Assembly (NCBI RefSeq): GCF_026153205.1
Contig: NZ_JAPFBW010000028.1
Location: forward strand, 28,182-92,181
Source: Aquabacterium sp. A7-Y
GTDB lineage: Bacteria > Pseudomonadota > Gammaproteobacteria > Burkholderiales > Burkholderiaceae_C
Reading direction: 5' to 3'
Length of the DNA: 64,000 bases
Under the pieces are notes generated by a model. The model saw only the letters and a program-made list of their open reading frames with translations. It was not told the DNA's origin and ran no database searches. Both the position numbers and the translations under genes were made by a program. Below, one piece after another: positions 1 to 8,471 of the stretch. Positions within the stretch are counted from its first letter, which is position 1, and each line of letters starts with the position of its first letter.

Positions 1-522
1 ATCAGCCTGGTGGTGTTCCTGGCCGGCGCCTTCGGCCTGATGTTCGCGGTCGAGAAGACCAAAAACTCGCCGGCCGGCGTGCCGGTGCTGCTCGGCTTCA
101 CCTTCTTCATGGGCCTGATGCTGTCGCGGCTGATCGGCGCGGTGCTGGGCCTGGGCAACGGCGCCGGCCTGATCATGATGGCCTTCGCCGGCACCGGGAC
201 GATCTTCCTGGGCATGGCGACGCTGTCCACGGTCATCAAGCGCGATCTGTCGGCGATGGGCAAGTGGCTGTTCATCGGCGCGGTGATGCTGCTGGTGGCC
301 GGTATCGCCAACATGTTCCTGCAGTCGAGCGCGCTGATGATCACGCTGTCGGTGCTGGCGGTGGGCATCTTCTCGGCCTTCATCCTGCATGACCTCAAGC
401 GCGTGCAGGACGGCCTGGAGACCAACTACATCACCGCCACGCTGGGCGTCTACCTGAGCCTCTACAACGTCTTCCAGTCCCTGCTGGCGCTGTTCGGCAT
501 CATGGGCGGCAGCGACGACTGA
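1..522 (+). CDS. Bax inhibitor-1/YccA family membrane protein (5' end outside window)
   Basis: Inner-membrane protein of the Bax inhibitor-1 (UPF0005) family. Members such as E. coli YccA and YbhL are seven-helix membrane proteins; YccA modulates FtsH proteolysis. The reading frame is open from base 1, so the N-terminal helix or helices lie outside the window; about 173 residues remain. Visible are five or six hydrophobic helices and the family's characteristic C-terminal part with an Asp-Leu pair (FILHDLKR), a short loop and a last helix rich in Leu and Phe. The stop is followed 30 bases on by a strong intrinsic terminator, so transcription ends here. The family call is firm from the hydropathy pattern and the C-terminal motif; the exact cellular role is not. 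Confidence 0.88.
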   Translation: MSLVVFLAGAFGLMFAVEKTKNSPAGVPVLLGFTFFMGLMLSRLIGAVLGLGNGAGLIMMAFAGTGTIFLGMATLSTVIKRDLSAMGKWLFIGAVMLLVAGIANMFLQSSALMITLSVLAVGIFSAFILHDLKRVQDGLETNYITATLGVYLSLYNVFQSLLALFGIMGGSDD

Positions 523-539
523 GTTCGAAGTTCTTCACG

Positions 540-998
540 TCACGGCAGACTCGCGGGGCCTTCGGGCCCCGCATTTTTTTCGTCGCCCTCGGCCGACAAG
601 GGCAGCGCGATGCCCTGCTCCCGGAACACCTCGGCCGCCAGCGCCAGGGCGTTGAGCGCCGCCGGAAAGCCGGCGTACAGCGACATCATCATCAGCGTCT
701 CCTGCAGTTGCCGCGGGGTGCAGCCCACATGCAAGGCGGCCTGCAGATGCACCTTCAACTGGGGCGTGGCCGTGCCCAGGGCCGCGAGCGCGGCGACCAC
801 CGCAATCTCACGCTCGCGCAGGCTCAGGCCTTCGCGCGGATAGATGTCGCCGAAGGCGAAGGCCACCAGGTGGCGGGCAAACTCGGGAAAGGTCTGCTGC
901 AGGCGCTCGACCACGGCCAGGCCGGCGGCGCCGTCGACTTTTTCGAGCATCGCGAGCCCGCGCTCATAGCGCTCGGTCTCGGGCAAGGTGGCACACAT
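540..998 (-). CDS. Carboxymuconolactone decarboxylase (CMD) family protein
   Basis: A 152-residue protein of the AhpD/CMD-like fold. The core (about residues 25-125) has the family pattern: an N-terminal helix with a conserved Gly-Asp-x-Tyr segment, then the LSLREREI segment, Ala-rich helices, and a helix carrying the HVGCTP segment. The single Cys replaces the CxxC of peroxidase-type members, so it is closer to gamma-carboxymuconolactone decarboxylase than to AhpD. The ATG at 998 is preceded by GAGGAG at good spacing, which rules out the longer open frame upstream. A 15-bp palindrome lies 72 bases before the start. No aromatic-degradation genes are nearby, so the substrate is open. The C-terminal tail of about 15 residues is encoded by DNA that also forms the terminator of the convergent gene. 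Confidence 0.82.
   Translation of the reverse strand: MCATLPETERYERGLAMLEKVDGAAGLAVVERLQQTFPEFARHLVAFAFGDIYPREGLSLREREIAVVAALAALGTATPQLKVHLQAALHVGCTPRQLQETLMMMSLYAGFPAALNALALAAEVFREQGIALPLSAEGDEKNAGPEGPASLP
553..580 (+). terminator. Rho-independent terminator of the Bax1/YccA gene
   Basis: Perfect 8-bp GC stem (553-560 with 565-572) closed by a TTCG tetraloop, then an A and seven T. It reads as a terminator only on the plus strand. It lies inside the last codons of the convergent gene at 540-998. Confidence 0.9.
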
Positions 999-1070
999 GG
1001 GCAACTCCTCGGTGGTGGGATGACGCCACTCTAGACAGCCCTCCCTGGCGGCGGAATTGCCTCTTTCGTG

Positions 1071-1085
1071 ATACCCGTCGGGTAT
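1071..1085. promoter_or_regulatory. 15-bp palindrome, candidate operator
   Basis: Perfect palindrome with 7-base arms (ATACCCG / CGGGTAT) around one T, in the divergent spacer between the CMD gene (start 998) and the cysteine-rich gene (start 1215). The ATACCC...GGGTAT form resembles sites of CsoR/CstR-type repressors; that link is only by resemblance. Confidence 0.4.
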
Positions 1086-1214
1086 GAGCCGGCTCTCCAC
1101 GCGGGCACTGGGCTGTTGTCAGGCGGCGGGACGTGGACGGCAGGCCCGACGCGCGCACCGGAGGCAGCGCTTTTTCGGCGATTGGGCCGGACCGGCCAGC
1201 GCCATCATGCGGGG

Positions 1215-1538
1215 ATGCACCGCGTCATCTACCTGCAGCCCGAAGCGCCAGCGAAGCCGCCCGAGGGCGCTCCCTGCAACGGCTGTGGCATCTGCTGCGC
1301 CGACGAGCCCTGTCCGCTGGGGCAGGTGCTGAGCGGCCGGCGCCGGGGCGCCTGTGCGGCCCTTTTGTGGAGCGACGGCGAGCGCCGCTACCGCTGCGGC
1401 GCCCTCAGCCACCCGCGGCGCGTGCTGCCGCCGGCCCTCGCCGCGCTGGCGCCGGTCTTGAAACGCGTGGCTCGGCGCCTGATTGCCGCCGGCAGCGGCT
1501 GCGATTCCAGCGTGGAGGCGTCGCGCCCGGGGGCCTGA
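1215..1538 (+). CDS. Small cysteine-rich protein (YkgJ-like Cys cluster), function unknown
   Basis: A 107-residue protein. Near residue 20 it carries the cluster CNGCGICCADEPC, five Cys within 13 residues, with further Cys in the middle and near the end. This pattern resembles the CxxCGxCC motif of YkgJ-type proteins, which are thought to bind zinc or an iron-sulfur cluster. There is no signal peptide and no membrane helix. The ATG at 1215 was chosen because it directly precedes the conserved part; the frame is open further upstream but that part is low complexity. It stands alone, 28 bases before the stop of the convergent polysaccharide locus. Function is unknown; metal or cluster binding is an inference from the Cys spacing. 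Confidence 0.7.
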   Translation: MHRVIYLQPEAPAKPPEGAPCNGCGICCADEPCPLGQVLSGRRRGACAALLWSDGERRYRCGALSHPRRVLPPALAALAPVLKRVARRLIAAGSGCDSSVEASRPGA

Positions 1539-1566
1539 GCCGCCCGGCTCGCGCGCCTCTCCGGAC

Positions 1567-3750
1567 TCACTGGACCCGCAGCGTGCTGCCAAAGCGGAAG
1601 GCGCCCAGCTTGGCGTCCCAACCCTGCCCCGCCGCGGTGTTGTCGGCGTTGGCCGGGCGCACTGCGTAGCGGACGTCGCCGCGCAGGCGCGCCGAGCCGT
1701 CGGGCAGGCCCAGGTAGAGGTCGTACTCGCCCACGGCGGCACCGGCCGGCACCGTCAGGTGCAGCTCGTGCGTGAAGGAGCCGCCCGGCACCCAGCGGCG
1801 CGGGTCCACCCCCTCGGCCGACAGCTGCAGCACCTGGCCGCTGGCGCGGTGGCGCAGCAGCACGGTCACGCCGCGCGGCTTGTAGGGCCGCGCCCAGCCG
1901 ACATTGCGCACGCTGAACTGCAGCAGCAGCGGCTGCCCGCGCGTCGCGCTGCCGGCGTGCGCCGCGGACACCAGCTCGAGCCGGTAGCCCATCAGGCGTT
2001 GCACGTCGTCGTAGCAGCCCTGCTGCTTCCACTTGTTGTGGAAGGCCTCCTTGTAGTACTCGTCGTTGAGGTAGCTGAGCGAGAACTGCCGGCCCTCGGT
2101 CAGCACCGCGTCGCAGCTGCTGCGGGGCCTGGGGTTCTCGTCGTCGACCGGGTTGCAGGTCTCGCCGCCGAACGGCGCCACCTTGGACAAGGCTGCGACA
2201 TGGTCGCGCTCGCGCTTGCGGGTGGCGGCGTCCTCGCTGTAAGTGCCGACATCGGTATCGCTGGCAAGGAAGCAGTCGTTGTGCATGCCGCTGCGCGAGG
2301 CCGGCGTGCCGTCGAAGGCCGCGCTTTCGGTGGGCGGGGTCGGCGACCAGGCCATCAGGTGCGGCGGATAGCGGAACTGCACGAAGTGCTCGGGCGGCAG
2401 CGCGTCGAGCAGCGCGTCGCGCACCTTGGTACGGTTGGCGCTGGTGGTCAGGCCGTTGGACGAGGTGTGCCACTCGCCCCAGGCGCCGATGAAGCCGGCC
2501 TGCATGAAGGCGATCACATCGGCGTTCTCGCGCAGCACCGGCTTGAGCTGGGCGACGTGGGCCAGCAGGCGGTCGAGCGGCGCGTCGGCGGCGTTTTTGT
2601 AGTCGGTCTCGTTCTCGGGGTAGTTGTAGACGAAACGCGGGATCACCTTGATGCCGGCACGCCGCGCGTTGTCGAAGCCGGTGCGCAGGCCGTCGAGCAA
2701 CGAAGCCGGCAAGGGGGCGCTCCGGTAGTTGTCCAGCCGCACCATCGCATAGAGCACCCGGTAGCCCTGGGCATAGGCGTCGGCTGCGTCCTCGCGGTCC
2801 AGTTTGTCGAGGTCGGACCAGGCCCAGCGGAAGAAGCCGCGCTCGGGATTGGCGATCTCGGCCTCGCTGGGCGTGAACTGCAGCTGGACCTCGGGTGCTG
2901 GTCCCGGGGCCGGGCCGGGCGCGGGTACGGGCGCAGGTGCCGGCGTGGGGGCAGGCGCTGGCGCTGGCGTTGGAGCCGGCGTCGGGTTCGGAGCCGGAGC
3001 TGGGGTCGGAGCCGGTGCCGGTGTGGGTGCCGGACCCGGCGCCGGAGCCGGCGGCGCCGCCGTCGCCTCGCCGTTGCGCGTGAGTTCAAACAATTGATTC
3101 AAGCGCGTCTGGCTGGTGTCGCAGTCACCCTGCTGTACGCGCGGGCTGCCGCCGGAGGTCACGACCTCCAGGCAGCGGCCGCTGTGCCGCGCCACCAGCT
3201 GGTGGTTGCCGCTGCCGGCGGCGCGCTTGCGGAACTGCTGCTGCTGCATGCCGTGGCAGGCACTGAGCACCGCCGCCGCGCCAGCGGCCCGGCTGCCGTT
3301 TTCGATGTCCACGCACAGCCCGCTCTCGGCGTGGCGGATATGGATCAGCTCGGGACTGGCATGCGGCACCTGCATCAGGTGGAACTGCTGGGCCGGCTTG
3401 CGCGCGCACGGGCGGCGCACCAGCCGCCCCTGCTCGGCGCCGGATGCAATGGCCGCCTCCAGGCACTGGCCGTGTTCCTGTTCCTGCAGCCGGTACACCG
3501 GGGACGGCGCCGCGGTGGCGATGGCCCGCCCGTTCGTGGCCAGGGCCCGTACGGTGCCGCCGGCCGGCGGCGCCGCGTCGGCCGAGGCGGCGTCCTCGGA
3601 GTTGCTGTCGCCGCCCCCGCCGCAGCCGGCCAGCGCCGCGGCCAGCGCCAGGGCGCCCAAGCGGACGACGCGGCCGGGCAGCCGCAGGGACCAGGACCGT
3701 GCCGGCGCGGCACTGGGGGGACGCAGAAGATCAAGCGGACGGCAGTTCAT
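1567..3750 (-). CDS. Lipoprotein with ricin-type lectin module and DUF4874/DUF4832 domains
   Basis: A 727-residue secreted lipoprotein. In order: signal sequence with lipobox LAGC (Cys43); a beta-trefoil ricin-type lectin module (about 85-225) with repeated Cys-Leu-Glu or Cys-Val-Asp sugar-site patterns; a Pro-Ala-Thr linker (about 230-287); then a domain opening with the NPERGFFRW motif and containing an IGAWGEWH motif (about 288-460), typical of DUF4874; and a C-terminal DUF4832-type region (about 480-725) with an acidic NDCFLASDTD segment. DUF4874/DUF4832 proteins are predicted TIM-barrel-like glycosidases without an established activity that I know of. Here the gene is last in a row of wall-polysaccharide hydrolases, 139 bases after the GH16 gene, which supports a role on glucan or a linked glycan. 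The start is the ATG at 3750, immediately before the signal peptide. Confidence 0.85.
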   Translation of the reverse strand: MNCRPLDLLRPPSAAPARSWSLRLPGRVVRLGALALAAALAGCGGGGDSNSEDAASADAAPPAGGTVRALATNGRAIATAAPSPVYRLQEQEHGQCLEAAIASGAEQGRLVRRPCARKPAQQFHLMQVPHASPELIHIRHAESGLCVDIENGSRAAGAAAVLSACHGMQQQQFRKRAAGSGNHQLVARHSGRCLEVVTSGGSPRVQQGDCDTSQTRLNQLFELTRNGEATAAPPAPAPGPAPTPAPAPTPAPAPNPTPAPTPAPAPAPTPAPAPVPAPGPAPGPAPEVQLQFTPSEAEIANPERGFFRWAWSDLDKLDREDAADAYAQGYRVLYAMVRLDNYRSAPLPASLLDGLRTGFDNARRAGIKVIPRFVYNYPENETDYKNAADAPLDRLLAHVAQLKPVLRENADVIAFMQAGFIGAWGEWHTSSNGLTTSANRTKVRDALLDALPPEHFVQFRYPPHLMAWSPTPPTESAAFDGTPASRSGMHNDCFLASDTDVGTYSEDAATRKRERDHVAALSKVAPFGGETCNPVDDENPRPRSSCDAVLTEGRQFSLSYLNDEYYKEAFHNKWKQQGCYDDVQRLMGYRLELVSAAHAGSATRGQPLLLQFSVRNVGWARPYKPRGVTVLLRHRASGQVLQLSAEGVDPRRWVPGGSFTHELHLTVPAGAAVGEYDLYLGLPDGSARLRGDVRYAVRPANADNTAAGQGWDAKLGAFRFGSTLRVQ
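2895..3060 (-). repeat. Pro-Ala-Thr linker repeat in the DUF4832 lipoprotein gene
   Basis: Short imperfect repeats with a 6- to 12-base period encode a PAPTPAPA-type linker of about 57 residues between the lectin module and the DUF4874 domain. Confidence 0.8.
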
Positions 3751-3889
3751 GATGGACTTTGCTCTGGTTGTCAATTCTCCGATGGGCGTAGTGTCCACGC
3801 TGGAGAGGCGGAGGAAGGGGGCAGGGTCTGGGTCAGAAGTAACGGTACGTGTTGTCCGTAATACGAATCCCCTCCCCCTTCCAGGTGCT

Positions 3890-5281
3890 TCAACCTCCCG
3901 GCTTCTGATAAACGCGCACGTAGTCGACCTCCATGGTCTGCGGGAAGACGCTGCTGCCGTCCGGTGAGCCTGGCCAGTTGCCGCCCACCGCCACGTTGAG
4001 GAGCAGGTGGAAACGCTGGTTGAAGGGTGCCGGCCAGGCCCCGCCGCTGGACCACCACTCGGTTTGCGTGGCGTAGTGCGTGCCGTCCACGTACCAGCGG
4101 ATCTTCCCGGGCTCCCACTCGATGGCATAGGTGTGGAAGTTGTCGATCACGCTGCTCGACGGCGTGTGGCCCACGGTCTTGTGCTGGTTGCCCGGCCACG
4201 GGGCGCCGTAGTGGATCGAGCCGTAGATCTGGTTGCCGCCCGCCGCGCCGGCGTTGACCGCTTCCATGATGTCGATCTCGCCGCTGGCGGCCCAGCCGCC
4301 GAAGACGTAGTCGGTCGGCAGCATCCAGATCGCCGGCCACAGTCCCTGGCCGCGCGGCAGGCGCGCCCGCACCTCGATCCGGCCGTACAGCCAGTCGCCC
4401 TTGCCCAGCGTGCGCAGGCGCGCCGAGGTGTAGTCGCGGCAGCCCTCGGAGGCACAGTAGCGCTCCTTGCGCGCCTCGATGGTCAGGCGGCCGTTGCCGA
4501 CGCGCGAGTTCTCGGGCCGGGCGGTGTAGTACTGCAGCTCGTTGTTGCCGCCGCCGGCCGCGTTGACCTCGTAGCCCCACTTGCCCAGGTCGAGGGTGTT
4601 GCCGTCGAACTCGTCGCGCCAGACCAGCTGCCAGTCGCCCGGCGGCTGGGTTGGAGGCTGGGTCGGGGGCTGGGTGCCGCCCTGCCGGTCGAAACGGAAC
4701 TGCTGGGCGCCGCCACCGTTGCAGCGAGCCTGCTGGATGTTGGCGCCGTCGTTCATGGAGCCGCCGGCGACGTCGACACACAGACCGCTGCCGACATTCA
4801 CGAGCACCTGCGTGCCGCCGGCCGCAGCCTCGAGCCGGAAGCGCTGGGCCTTGGTGCCATTGTCGGTCCATTGCTGGATGTTGGCGCCGTCGGCGGTCGA
4901 GGCCCCCGCCACGTCGACCGCCTTGCCGCTGCCCGTGTTGAGCAGCTTGTACTGGCCGGGCGCGACCTCGCTCAGCTCGAAGGATTGCGCGGCATTGCCG
5001 CTGCAGTTGGCCTGCTGGATGTTGGCCCCGTCGTCATGGCTGCCCCAGGCGACATCCACACACTTGCCGCTGCGGGCGTTGACGAGGGCATAGCGGCCGG
5101 GCGCCGGTGCGTCGGCCGCGGCCTGGGCCTCGGCACGAGCACTGGCGTCGGACGCGCTGCCGCTGTCACCGCCGCCGCACCCGGCGAGCGCCGCGGCCAC
5201 CACCGGAAGCAAGGCCGGCAGCAGCCGCGCCGCGGGGCGGCGCGGCGCAGGCAGGGGATCGTGAGAAAGCGGGTAACTCAT
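3890..5281 (-). CDS. GH16 beta-glucanase (laminarinase type) lipoprotein with ricin-type lectin module
   Basis: A 463-residue lipoprotein. Signal sequence with lipobox LAGC (Cys35); a ricin-type beta-trefoil module (about 55-195) with three repeats of the form CVDVAxGSxxDGANIQQ, each holding a sugar site and Gln-x-x-phenylalanine ending; a short Thr-Gln-Pro-Pro linker; and a complete GH16 catalytic domain (about 212-463). The GH16 signature GEIDIME is present, with nucleophile Glu335, Asp337 and acid/base Glu340; the Met between them is typical of bacterial laminarinases (beta-1,3-glucanases). The ATG at 5281 has AAGGAA upstream. It begins 26 bases after the GH5 gene, so the two are probably co-transcribed. 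Laminarin-like beta-1,3-glucan is the expected substrate; beta-1,3-1,4-glucan is possible. Confidence 0.92.
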   Translation of the reverse strand: MSYPLSHDPLPAPRRPAARLLPALLPVVAAALAGCGGGDSGSASDASARAEAQAAADAPAPGRYALVNARSGKCVDVAWGSHDDGANIQQANCSGNAAQSFELSEVAPGQYKLLNTGSGKAVDVAGASTADGANIQQWTDNGTKAQRFRLEAAAGGTQVLVNVGSGLCVDVAGGSMNDGANIQQARCNGGGAQQFRFDRQGGTQPPTQPPTQPPGDWQLVWRDEFDGNTLDLGKWGYEVNAAGGGNNELQYYTARPENSRVGNGRLTIEARKERYCASEGCRDYTSARLRTLGKGDWLYGRIEVRARLPRGQGLWPAIWMLPTDYVFGGWAASGEIDIMEAVNAGAAGGNQIYGSIHYGAPWPGNQHKTVGHTPSSSVIDNFHTYAIEWEPGKIRWYVDGTHYATQTEWWSSGGAWPAPFNQRFHLLLNVAVGGNWPGSPDGSSVFPQTMEVDYVRVYQKPGG

Positions 5282-5307
5282 GTCGGTGCATTCCTTGTCA
5301 GGATGAT

Positions 5308-6711
5308 TCAGCGGCCTTTGCGGATCTGGTCGCGCACCCACTGGCCGGCCGGCTTCAGGTTCGAGCTGCCCCAGGACTGGCTGCCGCAACTGCCTTCCTT
5401 CCAGACCGCGCCGGAGCGGAAGTCGTCGGAGTAGTTCCAGTTGACCCAGCTGATCTTGCGGCTGTTGAGCAGGTCGATGTAGGCCTGGGCGCTGCCGAAG
5501 TCGTTGCCGCCGTCGCCGCTCGCAGTCTGGGTGCCGAACTCGGTGACGAAGATGGGCAGGCTGCGCGAGGCGCGCTCGAGCTCGTCGCGGTACTCGCCGT
5601 GGTGAGAGGCCGCGTAGAAGTGGAAGGTGTAGAGCACGTTGTCGGCGTCGACCGGCGCATCGATGATTTCCTGCGCGCCGGAGCCGTCGGAGACGCCCAG
5701 CGAGGACCAGCCCGGCGTGCCGACGATGACCGGCGCCTCCGGGTCGATCTTGCGGATCACCGGGATCAGCGTGTTGGCGTAGTCGCGGATGCGGCTCCAC
5801 GGCGTGTTGCTCGGCTCGTTGGCGATTTCGTAGAGGATGTTGGGCTGGCGGCCGTACTTCTGCGCGATGCGGGTGAAGAAGGTGCGCGCGCGGTCGAGGT
5901 TGTAGTTCGGGTCGCCCGGATCGAGCATGTGCCAGTCGACGATGGCGTAGAGGCCGCGCTCGGTGGCCTCGTCGATGAGTCGCTCGACCTGCCGCGTGAA
6001 GCCTTCGGGGTCGGTCTCGTAGCCGTCCTCCTGGATGTACATCGAGATGCGCAGCACGTCGGCGCGCCAGTCCTTGGCGAGCGTGTCGAGCGAGCTCTCG
6101 GTCACGCACTTGTTCCAGCCGTACCACTGGATGCCGTGCGTGCTCATGCCGCGCAGCTGCACCGGCTGGTTGGCGCTGTTGCACAGCTGGGTGCCGCAGA
6201 CCTTGAGCTGGCCGTTGCGCGAGACCGGGGTGCCTTCGGGTGCAGGTGTCGGTGCGGGTGTCGGTGCAGGCGTCGGTGCAGGTGTCGGTGCAGGCGTCGG
6301 TGCAGGCGTCGGTGCGGGTGTCGGTGCAGGCGTTGGAGCCGGTGTGGGCGCCGGAGCCGGGGCATTGCCGACGGGTCGCCACAGCGACGGCGTGTCGGCC
6401 GGGTTCCAGTTGGTGCCTTCCCAGGCGGTGTGGGCCACCAGGGCCGCGTAGAGCTGGCCCTGGTAGCTGACCACGGTGCCGGTGTTGTAGCTCACGCCTT
6501 CGGCCCACTCGGGCGCGGGGGCGGAGGTCGGGCCTTGGCGGCCATACCGGTGGTGCTGGGCGGTGGCATGCTCTTGGCGCGCGCCGTCAGCCGTCTGGGC
6601 CGAGGCGGCCTGCGTGTCGTTGCCGCTGCCGCCGCCGCAGGCGGCGAGCCAGCCGGCGCTGAGCAGCAGCGCCAGCGGCAAACGGGGACGGGTCAGGGGG
6701 GAATGCTGCAT
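5308..6711 (-). CDS. GH5 endoglucanase-type lipoprotein with CBM5/12 module
   Basis: A 467-residue lipoprotein. Lipobox LAAC (Cys25); a CBM5/12 module (about 67-114) with the aromatic pattern W-EGxSY...HTAW...NW and ending SLWRPV; a long APTP linker (about 117-158); then a GH5 TIM barrel (about 165-460). Catalytic residues are clear: the NEP motif with acid/base Glu299 and the FVTEFG motif with nucleophile Glu391. [10 protein letters not shown] and [11 protein letters not shown] are typical of GH5 subfamily 2 endo-beta-1,4-glucanases. The CBM5/12 type usually binds chitin, which is unusual beside a cellulase barrel and suggests action on fungal walls. The ATG at 6711 has GAGGAG upstream; the longer open frame lacks this. 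Confidence 0.92.
   Translation of the reverse strand: MQHSPLTRPRLPLALLLSAGWLAACGGGSGNDTQAASAQTADGARQEHATAQHHRYGRQGPTSAPAPEWAEGVSYNTGTVVSYQGQLYAALVAHTAWEGTNWNPADTPSLWRPVGNAPAPAPTPAPTPAPTPAPTPAPTPAPTPAPTPAPTPAPTPAPEGTPVSRNGQLKVCGTQLCNSANQPVQLRGMSTHGIQWYGWNKCVTESSLDTLAKDWRADVLRISMYIQEDGYETDPEGFTRQVERLIDEATERGLYAIVDWHMLDPGDPNYNLDRARTFFTRIAQKYGRQPNILYEIANEPSNTPWSRIRDYANTLIPVIRKIDPEAPVIVGTPGWSSLGVSDGSGAQEIIDAPVDADNVLYTFHFYAASHHGEYRDELERASRSLPIFVTEFGTQTASGDGGNDFGSAQAYIDLLNSRKISWVNWNYSDDFRSGAVWKEGSCGSQSWGSSNLKPAGQWVRDQIRKGR
6237..6360 (-). repeat. 12-base tandem repeat encoding the APTP linker of the GH5 gene
   Basis: About ten near-identical 12-base units (seen on the plus strand as GGTGCAGGTGTC variants) encode (PAPT)n. 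It is coding sequence, not a CRISPR. Unit number could vary between strains. Confidence 0.85.
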
Positions 6712-6811
6712 CGGTCGCTCCTCTTGATGGATGCGGTCGGGTGGGGGCGGCTCGGGGATACAGGGCCGGCAAGGCAGGCCAAGGCCTTCCGATCCGCCTT
6801 CGTGAAGGATG

Positions 6812-6876
6812 ACGGCGCTTCGCACGCAGGCCGCGGCCGCACACGAAGCGCCGTTCGGGCCCCCGAAGCGGGGGCC
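6812..6876. terminator. Two strong hairpins after the chitinase gene
   Basis: Immediately 3' of the chitinase stop (6886, minus strand) lies an 8-bp GC hairpin (6858-6865 with 6869-6876, 3-base loop), then a perfect 11-bp inverted repeat (6812-6822 with 6844-6854) with a GC-rich 21-base loop. Neither is followed by a T tract. They may end or stabilise the chitinase mRNA. Confidence 0.45.
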
Positions 6877-6885
6877 TCACTCAGC

Positions 6886-8430
6886 TCAGCGCCACTCGGG
6901 CGACTGCAGCGCCGGGTCCCGCGACAGCCCGAACAGGGACTGCAGCTTCTGGCCGATGCTGCCCGGGCTGGCCAGCGGCGCACCGCCGCAGCTGCCGTTG
7001 GCCGGCTTCAGGATGGACCACAGCATCGCGCCGTCGCGCGGGTTGCGGTTGGGGTTGCTGGCCAGCACCGCGCCGCTGTAGCGCTCCACCGAGTAGGGCT
7101 GGTTGATGGCGGTGCCGTACGAGTTCTTCAGGTTGCGCGAGCCTTCGCACTGCGCATCACCGTTGTTGACCACCAGCATGCCGCCGGCCCAGCCTTCGGG
7201 CGCCGGCTCGAAGCCGATCGAGACGATGGTGCGCGACGGCCAGAGCTTGCGGTACTCGTTGTAGGCCGTGACGCCGTCGTAGTTCTCGTAGCGCGCGTCG
7301 TAGGTCATGATGTTGACCATGTCCAGCGACTTGGCAGCGTCCGGGAACTGCATCATCAGCTGGCGCTCGCGGCCGGCGCTGCCGCCCCAGAACGAGACCT
7401 TGCCGCTGCAGTCGGGGTGGGCGCTGGTGGCGGCCGTGCAGTCGGCGCCGGTCGACCAGGTCGCGGATGCCAGGATGCGCCCGCCGCCCGCCTTGTCGAC
7501 CGCCTTGCGCATCGCCTTGATGGCATTGGCATAACGCGGGACATTGGCATCCACCTCGTAGTCGACATCCAGCCCGTCGATGCCCATCTCGGTCATGAAA
7601 CGCGCCAGCGCGTCGATCACCGGGCCGCTGCCGCGCTGGCCGTCGGCCGCGAGCGCGTCCCAGTTGTGATAGGTCGCGCCGCCGACGGCGAGCAGGACCT
7701 TCATGTTGCGCTGGTGCAGCACGTCGATGGCGGCCTTGATGTCGCGCGGCGTGGCGGTGAAGTTGATGCCGGTGCCCGACCAGCTGTTGGCCGACAGCCC
7801 GGCCCACGAGAAGTTGGGGTCGCCGAAGGCCACCATCACGTGCGTGTAGGTGCCCGGGATGCGTGCGAACTTGCTGGCCTTGAAGATCTCGTTGGCGCTC
7901 TTGCCGGTCGAGTCGAACCAGGCGTCGCTCCAGCTCGGGTAGTAGCCTACGTAGACGCGCTTGTTCTGCGTGGCCTTGACGGCTTCGGGCAGGGTCAGCT
8001 GGTCGCCAGGTCCGGGCGCCGGAGGATTGGGCGCAGGCGGATTCGGGGCCGGAGGATTGGGCGCCGGAGGATTGGGCGCCGGGGGATTCGGTGCCGGGGG
8101 ATTCGGCGCGGGCGGATTCGGCGCGGGCGGGTTCGGCGCCGGCGGCGAGCCGCCGCTGACCAGGCGCCACAGCGAGGGCGTGGCCTCAGGGTTCCAGCCC
8201 GTACCGGCCCAGGCGGTGTGACCCACCAGCGCGGCATATGTCCGGCCGTTGTAGCTCACCAGCTGGCCGACGGTGTAGGTGCCGCCCTCCTTCCAGGGCG
8301 TCGCGCCGGCCGCCTGGGCCAGCTGCATGCCGTCCAGCGAGGCGCCGGGGGCCTCCAGGGCCTGGGCCTGCACCTGGGCCCACAGGCTGGCGAGCGAGAC
8401 CGTGATGGCTGTCATCCTAAGAGCATTCAT
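6886..8430 (-). CDS. GH18 chitinase with N-terminal CBM5/12 module, secreted
   Basis: A 514-residue secreted chitinase that hydrolyses beta-1,4-GlcNAc polymers. Sec signal peptide (about 1-23); CBM5/12 chitin-binding module (about 44-91); linker of eight PPAPN units plus PPAPG (96-140); GH18 barrel (about 155-490). The catalytic motif DGLDVDYE lies at 285-292 with acid Glu292, and the substrate-positioning NIMTYD motif follows. The domain order CBM5/12-linker-GH18 is standard for bacterial chitinases. The ATG at 8430 has AAGGAAA upstream. It starts 74 bases after the GH64 gene with a hairpin in between. Together with the divergent LPMO this gives a complete chitin-attack pair. Confidence 0.95.
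   Translation of the reverse strand: MNALRMTAITVSLASLWAQVQAQALEAPGASLDGMQLAQAAGATPWKEGGTYTVGQLVSYNGRTYAALVGHTAWAGTGWNPEATPSLWRLVSGGSPPAPNPPAPNPPAPNPPAPNPPAPNPPAPNPPAPNPPAPNPPAPGPGDQLTLPEAVKATQNKRVYVGYYPSWSDAWFDSTGKSANEIFKASKFARIPGTYTHVMVAFGDPNFSWAGLSANSWSGTGINFTATPRDIKAAIDVLHQRNMKVLLAVGGATYHNWDALAADGQRGSGPVIDALARFMTEMGIDGLDVDYEVDANVPRYANAIKAMRKAVDKAGGGRILASATWSTGADCTAATSAHPDCSGKVSFWGGSAGRERQLMMQFPDAAKSLDMVNIMTYDARYENYDGVTAYNEYRKLWPSRTIVSIGFEPAPEGWAGGMLVVNNGDAQCEGSRNLKNSYGTAINQPYSVERYSGAVLASNPNRNPRDGAMLWSILKPANGSCGGAPLASPGSIGQKLQSLFGLSRDPALQSPEWR
8016..8145 (-). repeat. 15-base tandem repeat encoding the PPAPN linker of the chitinase
   Basis: Nine 15-base units with third-position changes encode PPAPN x8 plus PPAPG. 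Coding minisatellite; likely to vary in length by slippage or recombination. Confidence 0.88.
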
Positions 8431-8471
8431 GCACTTTTCCTTTGTGTTGTTGGTCGAGGAAAGTGGGGCGC

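Noticed and set aside
3751..3889. TTGACA just before the DUF4832 gene start as a -35 box
   Set aside because: It lies about 20 bases from the ATG, leaving no room for a -10 and leader.
6237..6360. Regular short repeats that could suggest CRISPR
   Set aside because: The 12-base units have no spacers and stay in frame as a Pro-Ala-Thr linker; same for 8016-8145.
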